DNA of 64,000 nucleotides from Blautia glucerasea (GTDB taxonomy: Bacteria; Bacillota; Clostridia; Lachnospirales; Lachnospiraceae), in assembly GCF_013304385.1 (NCBI RefSeq), contig NZ_JAAITU010000008.1:34140-98139 (forward strand), read 5' to 3'. Shown piece by piece: positions 41,088-49,447 of this stretch. The notes under the pieces were generated by a model. That model saw only the letters and a list, made by a program, of their open reading frames with translations, was not told where the DNA came from and did no database searches. The position numbers and the translations under genes are program-made. Within the stretch, counting starts at the first letter, position 1. Each line of letters begins with the position of its first letter.

Positions 41088-43040
41088 TTATTCTTCTATC
41101 AATTTATAAACTCTCACAATCTCGCCAACGCTCCAGGCCTGTGCGTAACAGCCTCTGGATGCCACCGGCTTATCCCCGTCATAAATCTCTGCCAGATGAA
41201 ACAGGCAGCCTTCTGTAAGCCATCCTTCCAAAAGAGTCAGATCCTGCCGGATCTCTTCTTTTGCCGTCTCCTGGTCTTCTGCACAGGCAAGCACAGCCCT
41301 GTAATACGCTCCTAATGGGAAGGTCCACACCGTTCCCTGATGGTAGGCTCTGTCCCGCTCCGGCTGACTGCCGCCATATACCGGATGAAATGCTGGATCT
41401 GCCGGATCCAGGGTACGAAGACCAACCGGCGTATACAGTCTTTCCCGTACAGCCGCAAGCAGTCGTCTGCCTTGCTCTTTGGAAAGCATAGTATAATGCA
41501 TGGATAAGGCAAATACCTGATTGCAGCGGAACTGTTCTTCCTCTGCTGTGCCATTTACCACATCCTTCAGCCAGCCCTTGTCTTCCATCCAGAAGTTCTC
41601 CAGAAAGCTTTTCTTTACTGTGCTGGCCAGCTTCTGATAATCCCTGGCCTCCTGCCCTACAAGCGGTGACAACTCCTCCAGGATCTTCAGTGCATTATAC
41701 CAGTATGCATTGATCTCCACCGCCTTACCGTGGCGCGGCGTAGGAAGCTCATCATTAATCCGTACATCCATCCAGGTCAGCTGCTCTTTGCCCGCACCGG
41801 CCATAACTAGGCAGTCCCAGTCCATATGGATATGATAATCTGTGCCTCTGCAATACCAGTATACGATATCTGCCATCACAGGATAGGCTTCTTTAAGAAA
41901 TTCCTCATCATTGGTGGCTTTATAATATTCATACACACCATTGATAAATAAAAGCGGTGCATCTACCGTATTATAAAAGGGATCTTTATCGCCTTCAGGA
42001 AACAGGTTGGGCATCAGCCCCTTCCTGCAATACATCATAAAGGTTTTCAGGATGCTTTTGCACTCCTCATACAGTCCAAGTGCCAGTGTGCACCCTGGCA
42101 GTGCGATCATGGTATCTCTTCCCCAGTCCTCAAAATATGGGAAACCTGCCAGGATCGTCTTGCCGTCTGTGGACTCTCTGTGTGCCAGGTACTGAAAAGC
42201 ACTTGCTGCAAGCGCCTGACCTGCAGTGCTTTTCAGGCCACTGTGCCGAATCAGTGCCTGTCTGTCCTCCTTAGCGTGCCGGATCCATCCGGAAATAGTA
42301 TTTGCGTCGCATTCATCCACTCTCCGGTCCAGACTGTAGATCAGATAAAACTCCCTGGAATAATCGTCCATCTTAAAACAGATCTCATGATTCTGCAGGG
42401 CTGTCCCTACCGAATCACGACCATCTCTGGCATCCTGATCATAGTACAGATCCTGAGAAAATGCAATTTCTTTTTTTACAAGGGTACCATTATGCTTCTG
42501 ATGAAGCACCAGGCCATTCCCTGCAATATAATTCTCTTCTACTGTAAATACCTGGTCTTTTGCAGGATTTTTACCTTTTGAAACAAAGGCCAGAAGCGGA
42601 GACACATGAAGAATCACTTCTTTTGCTATTTTCTGGGAAAGCTGATACCTGAGGGCAATGGTATTCTCCCCCTGAAGCATAAACAGCTCCTTTTTTACAG
42701 ATACGTCTCCCACCTGATAATGCCAGGTAGGAAGCATCTCCATCTCAAAGGCTTCCAGATAACGAAAGCCCTCCTGATTCTTTGTCCGGTTTACATATTC
42801 CTGGGAGAAAAGCCCGGTATTTTTCCCCTGGATCTCCAGATATTCCTCTACATTGGAGATCAGACGTGCCCGCTTATTAGGCGCCTTCTCTGCTGCCATA
42901 AACAGTGCATGGTCATTCCTTGCTGTATCTCCGATCACAGTCAGGGAAGAATAACCACCCAGTCCATTAGTCAAAAGAAAACATCGTTCCTGGCCTCTTC
43001 TGAAATCCTGCCAGTGAAACCTGCACAGACTTACTTTCAT
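41088..43040 (-). CDS. Amylo-alpha-1,6-glucosidase / glycogen debranching enzyme (GH133-like)
   Basis: This 650-residue enzyme has the N-terminal beta-rich domain of bacterial GDE proteins ('FLLTNGLGGYSSLTVIGD') and a C-terminal (alpha/alpha)6 barrel. Typical segments are 'AGFPYFEDWGRDTMIALPG' with the catalytic-site E-D-W-G-R-D, 'GLMPNLFPEGD', 'YNTVDAPLLFINGVYEYYKA', 'LTWMDVRIND' and 'YHQGTVWTFPLGAY'. It removes alpha-1,6 branches from glycogen-like oligosaccharides. There is no signal peptide, so it acts in the cytoplasm on imported maltodextrins. It is the last gene of the malE-F-G-type operon, 16 bp after the MalG-type permease, and a terminator follows it. Confidence 0.9.
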   Translation of the reverse strand: MKVSLCRFHWQDFRRGQERCFLLTNGLGGYSSLTVIGDTARNDHALFMAAEKAPNKRARLISNVEEYLEIQGKNTGLFSQEYVNRTKNQEGFRYLEAFEMEMLPTWHYQVGDVSVKKELFMLQGENTIALRYQLSQKIAKEVILHVSPLLAFVSKGKNPAKDQVFTVEENYIAGNGLVLHQKHNGTLVKKEIAFSQDLYYDQDARDGRDSVGTALQNHEICFKMDDYSREFYLIYSLDRRVDECDANTISGWIRHAKEDRQALIRHSGLKSTAGQALAASAFQYLAHRESTDGKTILAGFPYFEDWGRDTMIALPGCTLALGLYEECKSILKTFMMYCRKGLMPNLFPEGDKDPFYNTVDAPLLFINGVYEYYKATNDEEFLKEAYPVMADIVYWYCRGTDYHIHMDWDCLVMAGAGKEQLTWMDVRINDELPTPRHGKAVEINAYWYNALKILEELSPLVGQEARDYQKLASTVKKSFLENFWMEDKGWLKDVVNGTAEEEQFRCNQVFALSMHYTMLSKEQGRRLLAAVRERLYTPVGLRTLDPADPAFHPVYGGSQPERDRAYHQGTVWTFPLGAYYRAVLACAEDQETAKEEIRQDLTLLEGWLTEGCLFHLAEIYDGDKPVASRGCYAQAWSVGEIVRVYKLIEE

Positions 43041-43056
43041 AGCTTACCTCATCAGA

Positions 43057-43929
43057 TCAGCCTTTAACAGCTCCTGAAAGTCCATCCGAATAATACCTTT
43101 GCATGAATACAAACAGGATCGCGATCGGAATGGAGATGCATACTGCACCTGCTGCAAAGCTAGTGTACCATTTATCAATATACTCTTTCTCAAGCATCTT
43201 CCACAAACCAACGGATACTGTGTAGTATTTGGCATTTGCACGGCAGATTACCTTTGCAAAGATGAAATCCAGCCATGGATTCAGGAAAGAAGTAAGAACC
43301 GTATATACAATAATCGGTTTACTTAATGGTATGGTTACTTTTGTAAATACCTGGAATCTGGTAGCGCCATCAAGGTATGCCGCCTCATCCAGTGCCTTGG
43401 GAATGGTATCAAAGAATCCCTTGGCGATCAGAAATTCTATACCTGCGCCACCACTGTATACCAGGATCAGTGCCACACGGATCATGGCGCCGTCTGTCAG
43501 GTTCAGAACTTTCAGAATATAATATACGGCAACCATGGACATGAATGCAGGGAACAATTTCAGGATCATTGCCACATTCATATATGGTTTACGCATTTTG
43601 AAACGAAGTCTTGAAGTACAGTATGCCATGGAAAGTACAAAGAAAGTGGAAATCAGGCATACGAAGCAGGCAATAATAAATGTGTTTTTAAACATCTGTG
43701 GGAAATCAAGGTTCTGTGTATCCGTAAACAGCCTCGCATAGTTGTGAAGGGTATATCCTTTCGGGAAAAATGTGGTAACATAGGATCCCTTCTGAGAGCT
43801 GAAGCTAAGCAGTACGATCCACAGGATCGGGATAACCCAGATCACCGCCAGGACAGCCAGCAATACATGTACGATCGTATCGGAAATAGTCCCTTTTCTC
43901 CGCATAGATCCTGTCTTTTTTTCGTTCAT
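43057..43929 (-). CDS. Maltodextrin ABC transporter permease (MalG type)
   Basis: This 290-residue permease has six membrane helices, and the EAA coupling loop 'KALDEAAYLDGATRFQVFTKVTIPLSKP' is at about 178-205 (core EAAYLDGA). The N-terminal part, 'MRRKGTISDTIVHVLLAVLAVIWVIPILWI', fits MalG. Start and stop of this gene and of the MalF-type gene overlap by one base. It forms the channel with the MalF-type protein. No ATPase gene is present, so a shared MsmX/MalK-type ATPase from elsewhere in the genome is expected. The debranching enzyme encoded next supports alpha-glucan oligosaccharides as substrate. Confidence 0.92.
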   Translation of the reverse strand: MNEKKTGSMRRKGTISDTIVHVLLAVLAVIWVIPILWIVLLSFSSQKGSYVTTFFPKGYTLHNYARLFTDTQNLDFPQMFKNTFIIACFVCLISTFFVLSMAYCTSRLRFKMRKPYMNVAMILKLFPAFMSMVAVYYILKVLNLTDGAMIRVALILVYSGGAGIEFLIAKGFFDTIPKALDEAAYLDGATRFQVFTKVTIPLSKPIIVYTVLTSFLNPWLDFIFAKVICRANAKYYTVSVGLWKMLEKEYIDKWYTSFAAGAVCISIPIAILFVFMQRYYSDGLSGAVKG

Positions 43930-45302
43930 TATTGGAATCCCTCCTCATTCTTGTAAGAACCGCTGTTTCTGTATGTAACAAGTGATACGATAACCAGAAT
44001 CACGAATGTAAGGATACCTACAACTGCGCCTACATTGAAATACTGCTGATCAACGGTCAACTTGTACAGCCATGTTACCAGAAGATCGGTCTTACCTGCT
44101 GTATAGCCTACCGGAACCGGTTCGCCCTTGGTCAGAAGGAAGATCACGTTAAAGTTGTTGATGTTTCCGGTAAAGGTTGTAATAAGGTATGGGGTTGTAA
44201 CAAACAGCATGTATGGAAGGGTGATCTTAAAGAAGATGGTAACGGAATTGGCTCCATCCACTTTTGCAGCCTCATACAGGTCATTTGGAATATTCTGAAG
44301 GATACCAGTTACCTGCATCATGGTAAATGGAATACCGATCCACAGGTTGACAATAATAACCGTCACTCTTGCCCATGTAGGATCAGACAGAAACGGCAGT
44401 GGGCTGTTGATGATCCCTGCATTCTGCAGCATAACATTGATCAGGCCACTCTCTCTTAACATACTTCTCATAAGAAGTAAGGATACGAACTGGGGAACTG
44501 CTGCGGAAAGCATGAAGCAGAATCTCCAGAAGCCTTTGATCCTTGTAGTTCTTCTGTTGATAATGATTGCCAGCAGCATTCCAAGGATATAGTTCAAGAA
44601 TGTTGCGAACACTGCCCATACCAGAGTCCATCCAAGCACTGACCAGAAGGTCTTGCCAATGGTGTTCCCCATGCCAAGCACGGTAGCAAAATTCTTCAGC
44701 CCTACCCAGTTAAACAGGGTCAGATGGTCTCCTACCTTACTGTAGCTGGTAAAAGCCATACAAATCATAAATACAAGAGGCAGGATAGTAAATACAAGAA
44801 TGCCGGTAATCGGCGGTGTAAGAAGTGTCCAGTGCAGCTTCTGATCAAACAGTTTTTTGAAATCCTCACGGAAGCTGTTCACATGTTTGCCTTCTTTTGT
44901 GCGGCACTCTGCCTCATAGGCGCTCTTCATATTTGCCCGCCAGGTCACGATGAACAGACCGGTCAAAAACACGGTAGCAACGCCATAAAGGAGAAACAGG
45001 AGCGTCATGTCTCCTGCTGTGTATTCGTAGATACCTTTTGCTTCATTCCACACCTCTTCCTGTGCATTTCCGCCCAGTGTAATGAAGTGTTCCAGATTTG
45101 TGATACCGCTTGTCACCATGAACCAGATATATGCTGCTTCCATGGCAAGGAACAGCAGTCCCTTAATCACCTGTTTATGAGCAATGTTCCCGAATCCCAT
45201 AATGATCATGGAAAGCTTTGTGGCTGCATTTCCTTTGGTAATGGCCTTACTCACCTTGTAAGGTTCATCAAATTGTTTTGCTTTCTTTTTCCAGATTGCC
45301 AT
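43929..45302 (-). CDS. Maltodextrin ABC transporter permease (MalF type)
   Basis: This 457-residue permease has the N-terminal extension with two extra helices that is characteristic of MalF ('QVIKGLLFLAMEAAYIWFMV', 'MTLLFLLYGVATVFLTGLFI'), an extracytoplasmic P2-like loop, and six core helices with the EAA loop 'NDLYEAAKVDGANSVTIFFK' at about 334-353. It pairs with the MalG-type protein encoded immediately downstream. A strong hairpin lies between its start and the stop of the binding-protein gene. GAAGAGGG precedes the ATG. The substrate range, maltodextrins, is inferred from subfamily and context. Confidence 0.92.
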   Translation of the reverse strand: MAIWKKKAKQFDEPYKVSKAITKGNAATKLSMIIMGFGNIAHKQVIKGLLFLAMEAAYIWFMVTSGITNLEHFITLGGNAQEEVWNEAKGIYEYTAGDMTLLFLLYGVATVFLTGLFIVTWRANMKSAYEAECRTKEGKHVNSFREDFKKLFDQKLHWTLLTPPITGILVFTILPLVFMICMAFTSYSKVGDHLTLFNWVGLKNFATVLGMGNTIGKTFWSVLGWTLVWAVFATFLNYILGMLLAIIINRRTTRIKGFWRFCFMLSAAVPQFVSLLLMRSMLRESGLINVMLQNAGIINSPLPFLSDPTWARVTVIIVNLWIGIPFTMMQVTGILQNIPNDLYEAAKVDGANSVTIFFKITLPYMLFVTTPYLITTFTGNINNFNVIFLLTKGEPVPVGYTAGKTDLLVTWLYKLTVDQQYFNVGAVVGILTFVILVIVSLVTYRNSGSYKNEEGFQ

Positions 45303-45328
45303 ACTTTTCCCTCTTCTTTTTTCATCAC

Positions 45329-45367
45329 TAAGGGCATTGCCTCAATATCTATGTGGCAATGCCCTCA
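45329..45367 (-). promoter_or_regulatory. Intercistronic hairpin between binding-protein and permease genes
   Basis: TGAGGGCATTGCC and GGCAATGCCCTTA form a stem of 11 or more base pairs in the 89-bp gap. No T-run follows on the minus strand, so it is not a full terminator. Such hairpins typically stabilise the upstream malE-like message and lower expression of the permeases. Confidence 0.75.
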
Positions 45368-45391
45368 GGTCATTTCAGTTTAAAAGTTTAA

Positions 45392-46648
45392 TTATTCAAC
45401 TGCGGAGGAGTTCATGCTTGTGTTGAAATTCTCTGTCATTTCAGCAGCATTGTCATGAGTAACTTCTCCGTTTACAAGGGATTTACCAAAGTTCTCTGCC
45501 GGTGTCCAGTAGTTATTCATAGCTGTTACGAATGGCTGAATAATAGATGTTGTATTGAATGTATCATTCTGTGCTGTTACAAGAGCGTCGCTGCTGATTG
45601 CTTCGTCTGCAAGGAGCTCTGTGTTGCAAGGAATCACACTTCTCATCTCATAGTGAGCTTTCTGTGCATCTGCGCTTCCAAGGTAGCTTGCAAGAGCTAC
45701 AGCAACCTGTGGGTATTCGCAGTTCGGGTTTACACCGATTGCTTTGGATCCTGCAAAGGATTTCAGCTGTTTCTCTTCTCCGTTGATAGTAACGGTTGGA
45801 AGAGCTGCTACGCCAAAGTTGTCGCCAAGTGCTTCTTTTACTGCTGCTGCATCCCAGGATCCTGAGAAAACTGCATTGATAGAACCATCACGAAGACCGG
45901 AAAGGCCAGATCCATCAGCATCGTTTGTGAAATTTGGATTAGCAACAAGGTCTACCAGATAATCTGTAACCTGTGTTCCTTTATCGCCGGAGAAGTCAAC
46001 ACCAGCTGCTTCATCTGTTCCGTCCTCACCAAACAGTGTACATCCGTTTGCTACATAGAAGGAAGCAATGTACCAGGAATCTGTAAGTTTGAAGGAAACC
46101 TTTCCTTTTTCAAGCATTGTATCAAGGCTCTTCACATCATCATCGCTGAATACGGATTTGTCATAGTACATAAACCATGTATTTGTTGTGAAAGGAACAC
46201 CATATACTGCACCGTCAATGGATACAGAATCAACGATCTCCTGTGAGTTTGTCTCTTTAATAGCTGCCTCTGTGTCACCACCAAGTCTGGAAATTGCGTT
46301 AGAAGAAACCAGATCCGGCAGATTGTCATTTGCAAACATATAAACATCTGCAGCGCCTTCAACGTCCTGTGTTACGGTGGCTTTTGCTTCGCCTTCCGGG
46401 CAAACGCCATACTCAAAGGTCAGATCCCAGTTCGGATGAGCTTCGTTGAACTGATCGCACATTGTCTGAAGCCACTGTCCGTTCTCCTCTGCCTGATCCT
46501 CTGAAGGTCCCCATACAGTAAGGGTGGCTGTGATCGCTTCCTCATCGGAATTTGCCTCTTCTGCAACTACCATATTCAGGCTTCCTGTTGTCATCATTCC
46601 TACTGTCATAGCAGCAGTCAGCATAACTGATACAACTTTTTTCTTCAT
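45392..46648 (-). CDS. Maltodextrin-binding extracellular protein (MalE type)
   Basis: This 418-residue solute-binding protein has an N-terminal signal peptide (about 1-29, 'SVMLTAAMTVGMMTTGSLNMVVA'). The mature protein resembles MalE/family 1 binding proteins: 'ITATLTVWGPSEDQAEENGQWL', 'VYMFANDNLPDLVSSNAISRL', 'GVPFTTNTWFMYYDKSVF' and 'AFSGSWDAAAVKEAL'. There is no Cys in the signal region, so no lipobox. This is unusual for a Gram-positive binding protein, which normally needs a lipid anchor; retention by an uncleaved signal or by complex formation is possible. A good promoter lies upstream and a hairpin downstream. AAGGAGGATATTTAAGT precedes the ATG. Confidence 0.9.
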   Translation of the reverse strand: MKKKVVSVMLTAAMTVGMMTTGSLNMVVAEEANSDEEAITATLTVWGPSEDQAEENGQWLQTMCDQFNEAHPNWDLTFEYGVCPEGEAKATVTQDVEGAADVYMFANDNLPDLVSSNAISRLGGDTEAAIKETNSQEIVDSVSIDGAVYGVPFTTNTWFMYYDKSVFSDDDVKSLDTMLEKGKVSFKLTDSWYIASFYVANGCTLFGEDGTDEAAGVDFSGDKGTQVTDYLVDLVANPNFTNDADGSGLSGLRDGSINAVFSGSWDAAAVKEALGDNFGVAALPTVTINGEEKQLKSFAGSKAIGVNPNCEYPQVAVALASYLGSADAQKAHYEMRSVIPCNTELLADEAISSDALVTAQNDTFNTTSIIQPFVTAMNNYWTPAENFGKSLVNGEVTHDNAAEMTENFNTSMNSSAVE

Positions 46649-46710
46649 ACTTAAATATCCTCCTTATTATCTTACATATCCATGTCTGGATTGCTTCCTT
46701 TGATGGTGTT

Positions 46711-46738
46711 ATTATAACAAGAAGAAACTTTGTGTGAA
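46711..46738 (-). promoter_or_regulatory. Promoter of the maltodextrin operon
   Basis: On the minus strand TTCACA (46733-46738), a 16-bp spacer and a perfect TATAAT (46711-46716) with TG one base before it (extended -10). The -10 lies inside the 11-bp palindrome GTTATTATAAC (46708-46718), which could be part of an operator. Confidence 0.65.
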
Positions 46739-46770
46739 TATATGAAAAATCCAAGAATCATATAAATATT

Positions 46771-47655
46771 TTAGGTTTCTAAATCGCCAGAGTGATTCCA
46801 GTCACTAAAAATTATCAGTAAAATCGCCATTAGAATCAATGCAATGCCCAATCCCTGAATCTTACTTACAGTCTCGCCCAATACCAGCCAACCTGTCAGC
46901 AATGCGATTACCGGTTCTGTTGTCGAAAGAACGGATGGAAGAAAAGCTCCTAAACCACGGATTCCGATCAGTACCAAAGTACCACTAACCACTCTGCAAA
47001 GAATGGTACAGATTAAAATTGAGTTCCAACCCTCCCAGCCTGTGATTACCATTGGCACCTTCATTAAAATTCCTGCGCTTCCAGTAAATACTGCAACAAC
47101 GATAGTTTTATATAATCCTACAGTATATACATTTTCCTCTGACAATCCGGTTTTATCCAGATAAACCGCATGGACAGTATAACTAAGTCCTGAAAGAACC
47201 GCTAACACAAAGCCTTGCCAACCGCCAGAAAGATCCCCGCCATAAAGAAGCGCCAGACCGATCAGATATACAGCCAATGCCCATACCTTCATTTTTCCGA
47301 ACCGATCGCCAAACAGGAAATGCATAGCCAATGCCACTGTTACTGGATAAATAAAGTTCAACATTGTTGCTACTCCAACTGGAATGTAGGCATAAGAAAG
47401 ATACAGAAGCAGAAATGTTCCCATATCTGCAAGTCCTGCTATCGCACACTGGCCAATCTTTTTTTTAGGAAATATCAGCGGGTATTTACATACTAAAATA
47501 ATAATCAGATATACCGGTACTGACAGAGCTGCCATATAAAATGTAACATTAAATCCATTTGCCCCGTAATAATACGCATTCTTGATAAGTGCCGGCATGA
47601 TCCCATATAAAGCAGCTGCAATCAGTACAAAACAGCATTCTCTGATTTTCTTCAT
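46771..47655 (-). CDS. EamA/DMT-family transporter
   Basis: This 294-residue protein has ten hydrophobic helices arranged as two EamA repeats of five ('ALYGIMPALIKNAYYYGANG' opens repeat 1; 'GLSYTVHAVYLDKTG' opens repeat 2). Each repeat ends in the family's 'EPVIALLTGWLVLGE'-like helix pair. DMT proteins are drug/metabolite exporters or exchangers. It is the last gene of the GH2/aldolase catabolic operon, 11 bp after the aldolase, so it may export a product or take up a precursor of that pathway. The substrate cannot be read from sequence. The malE-type promoter lies just beyond its stop. Confidence 0.85.
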   Translation of the reverse strand: MKKIRECCFVLIAAALYGIMPALIKNAYYYGANGFNVTFYMAALSVPVYLIIILVCKYPLIFPKKKIGQCAIAGLADMGTFLLLYLSYAYIPVGVATMLNFIYPVTVALAMHFLFGDRFGKMKVWALAVYLIGLALLYGGDLSGGWQGFVLAVLSGLSYTVHAVYLDKTGLSEENVYTVGLYKTIVVAVFTGSAGILMKVPMVITGWEGWNSILICTILCRVVSGTLVLIGIRGLGAFLPSVLSTTEPVIALLTGWLVLGETVSKIQGLGIALILMAILLIIFSDWNHSGDLET

Positions 47656-47666
47656 ATTAGAATTGA

Positions 47667-48512
47667 TCAGTCATCCCAGACCATATGCATCAGGCCTTCA
47701 AGATAATCTGTAACTTTTTCATAATACAGTGGGGCAAGCTCATATGTGAATTTATTCTGATCTCGGGTTTTCAGTGTTTCAAGCATTGCTTCCGCAAAGC
47801 GTCCATCATACTCTGTACCAAAATTTGTTTTATTGATACCAAGCTTAATAGCCTGACGCACCTGTTCCCGGGGAATTCCAGAGCCTCCATGAAGCACTAA
47901 CGGTACATCTGTTACACGATTGATCTCTTTCAAAAGCTCCAGATCCAATGATGGTTCAGATTTATAAATTCCATGAGCACTTCCGATATGTACTGCAAGA
48001 CTGTCTACACCTGTTTGTTTTATAAACTCTACAACCTCATCCGGTTTTGCAAACAGAGAAGAGTCCTTATAATCAGCTTCATTGCACGCCTCTCCTACGT
48101 GTCCTAGTTCTGCTTCTACATCTACCCCAAACAAATGAGCTGTACGCACTACTTCTTTTGTTAATCTTACATTTTCTTCAAACGGTAGATCTGAATGATC
48201 AATCATAATAGACGGAAATCCAGCCTTAATACAATCCATCGCCACCTCATAGCTTGGACCATGATCCAAAATGTAACTGATATCTGTGGTTGCACGATTA
48301 GCAAGATCTGTGGCAATCGCACTGAATGCTGTTGCAGACATTCCACCAGGATAATACATCAGAATTGCTGGACAACCTACTTTTTCAGCTGCTCTTACTA
48401 CACATTCCATTTCCTCAAACATACCGCAATCTAAAGCAACAACTGCTTTCTTTTTCTCATCAGCCATTCTAAGAAGCTGATTTACACTCTTTAATCCCAT
48501 TTTGTTCACCAA
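47667..48512 (-). CDS. Class II ketose-bisphosphate aldolase family enzyme
   Basis: This 281-residue protein (numbered from the TTG at 48512) keeps the class II aldolase active site. Catalytic D83 and zinc ligand H84 lie in 'YILDHGPSYE', E133/E135 in 'VEAELGHVGE', zinc ligand H180 in 'HIGSAHGIYK' and zinc ligand H208 in 'LVLHGGSG'. It should cleave a ketose 1-phosphate or 1,6-bisphosphate to DHAP and an aldehyde. Start candidates are TTG 48512, GTG 48509 (best spaced from AAAGGAA) and ATG 48500. The neighbours (PfkB kinase, isomerase, iron alcohol dehydrogenase) suggest a 6-deoxyketose 1-phosphate giving DHAP plus lactaldehyde; that is inference. The paralogue at 48574 has lost these residues. 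Confidence 0.9.
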   Translation of the reverse strand: MVNKMGLKSVNQLLRMADEKKKAVVALDCGMFEEMECVVRAAEKVGCPAILMYYPGGMSATAFSAIATDLANRATTDISYILDHGPSYEVAMDCIKAGFPSIMIDHSDLPFEENVRLTKEVVRTAHLFGVDVEAELGHVGEACNEADYKDSSLFAKPDEVVEFIKQTGVDSLAVHIGSAHGIYKSEPSLDLELLKEINRVTDVPLVLHGGSGIPREQVRQAIKLGINKTNFGTEYDGRFAEAMLETLKTRDQNKFTYELAPLYYEKVTDYLEGLMHMVWDD

Positions 48513-48528
48513 ATTCCTTTCTTTTTTT

Positions 48529-48572
48529 GTTATTGTATTTTTGTTATTGTATTTTTTGTTATTGTATTTTTT
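48529..48572. repeat. Tandem 15-bp repeat between the two aldolase genes
   Basis: Three consecutive copies of GTTATTGTATTTTT(T) fill almost the whole spacer between the stop of the inactive-type paralogue and the ribosome site of the active aldolase. In the message they read as A-rich AAAAATACAATAAC units without stable structure. Confidence 0.9.
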
Positions 48573-48573
48573 A

Positions 48574-49413
48574 TTATTCTCCTGCTACATTACTTATACA
48601 CATTTTCAGGTAAGCTTTTACCTGCTCTTTCATATTCATGAGTAAAGCAAAATAGCTTTCGCCACAATCTGTCATTTTAATAGCCAACTCTGCTGCTCGA
48701 TAAAACTGCGTATCAAACGGACAGCCATTATCTATTTTTGCGACTCCATAACTCAGTGATTTTTGCAACTGTTCCACAGACAGATTATAAGAACGATGAA
48801 TTACAAGTGGCATTTTCAGCTTATCATTAATCTCACCAAGCATCTCAAAATCAATATAATCAATATTTGTTTCATACCAGTGACGTATTTCAGTAAAATG
48901 CAGATTATTGCCCTTATTGCCATATACTACCGGCGCAATCATCCCATCAATTCCTGTTTCTTCACCAAACAGAATCGCTTCCTCTACCGTAATTTCTCCA
49001 TATTCTCCCGGGTTGGCCACTACATCCACACCCTTTGCATGCGCTAGCTCCACAATCTGTTTCGTTTCACAGATTCTCTCTTTCAAATCCTCCTTTCCAG
49101 AGTTAAAGCATATGGATGGAAAGCCTACATCCATTGCTTCTTTTACCAGTTCTGCCGTATCAGGATATACATATGTAAGTCCTACGGGTACAGATGCTTT
49201 TTTTGCCAACGGTTTTGCCATTTGCATAAATTCCCTTGCTTCTGTATAAAAAGTCATATCATAATACAGCATCAGGATCACTGGTCTTTTTTCTTCTTCT
49301 GCCGTCTCAATACTCCATGCAATCTGTTCGTAGTTCACACATTCAAAACACATGACCGCTTTATGTTCGCTATACGCTTCCTGCATGATTTCACTGACTT
49401 TGCTCAGCGCCAT
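48574..49413 (-). CDS. Class II aldolase-like protein lacking the active site
   Basis: This 279-residue protein aligns end to end with the aldolase encoded next but has lost most active-site residues. The D-H pair becomes V82-Y83 ('TYVYPDTAE'), the 'VEAELGHVGE' strand becomes 'VVANPGEYGE', the second zinc His site 'HIGSAHG' becomes 'VVYGNKGN', and 'LHGGSG' becomes 'IHRSYN' (only H206 kept). The barrel framework, such as 'GVDVVANPGE' and 'FEMLGEINDKLKMPLVIH', is intact and there is no frame damage, so it is a maintained protein rather than a pseudogene. It may be a structural or regulatory partner of the active aldolase, or bind a sugar phosphate without cleaving it. GGGAG precedes the ATG. 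Confidence 0.82.
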   Translation of the reverse strand: MALSKVSEIMQEAYSEHKAVMCFECVNYEQIAWSIETAEEEKRPVILMLYYDMTFYTEAREFMQMAKPLAKKASVPVGLTYVYPDTAELVKEAMDVGFPSICFNSGKEDLKERICETKQIVELAHAKGVDVVANPGEYGEITVEEAILFGEETGIDGMIAPVVYGNKGNNLHFTEIRHWYETNIDYIDFEMLGEINDKLKMPLVIHRSYNLSVEQLQKSLSYGVAKIDNGCPFDTQFYRAAELAIKMTDCGESYFALLMNMKEQVKAYLKMCISNVAGE

Positions 49414-49447
49414 ACTCCATTCTCCCTTCTTTTCTTATTGAGTGATA

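Noticed and set aside
48529..48572. Tandem repeat considered as a CRISPR-like array
   Set aside because: Units of 15 bp are directly adjacent with no unique spacers and no cas genes are present.
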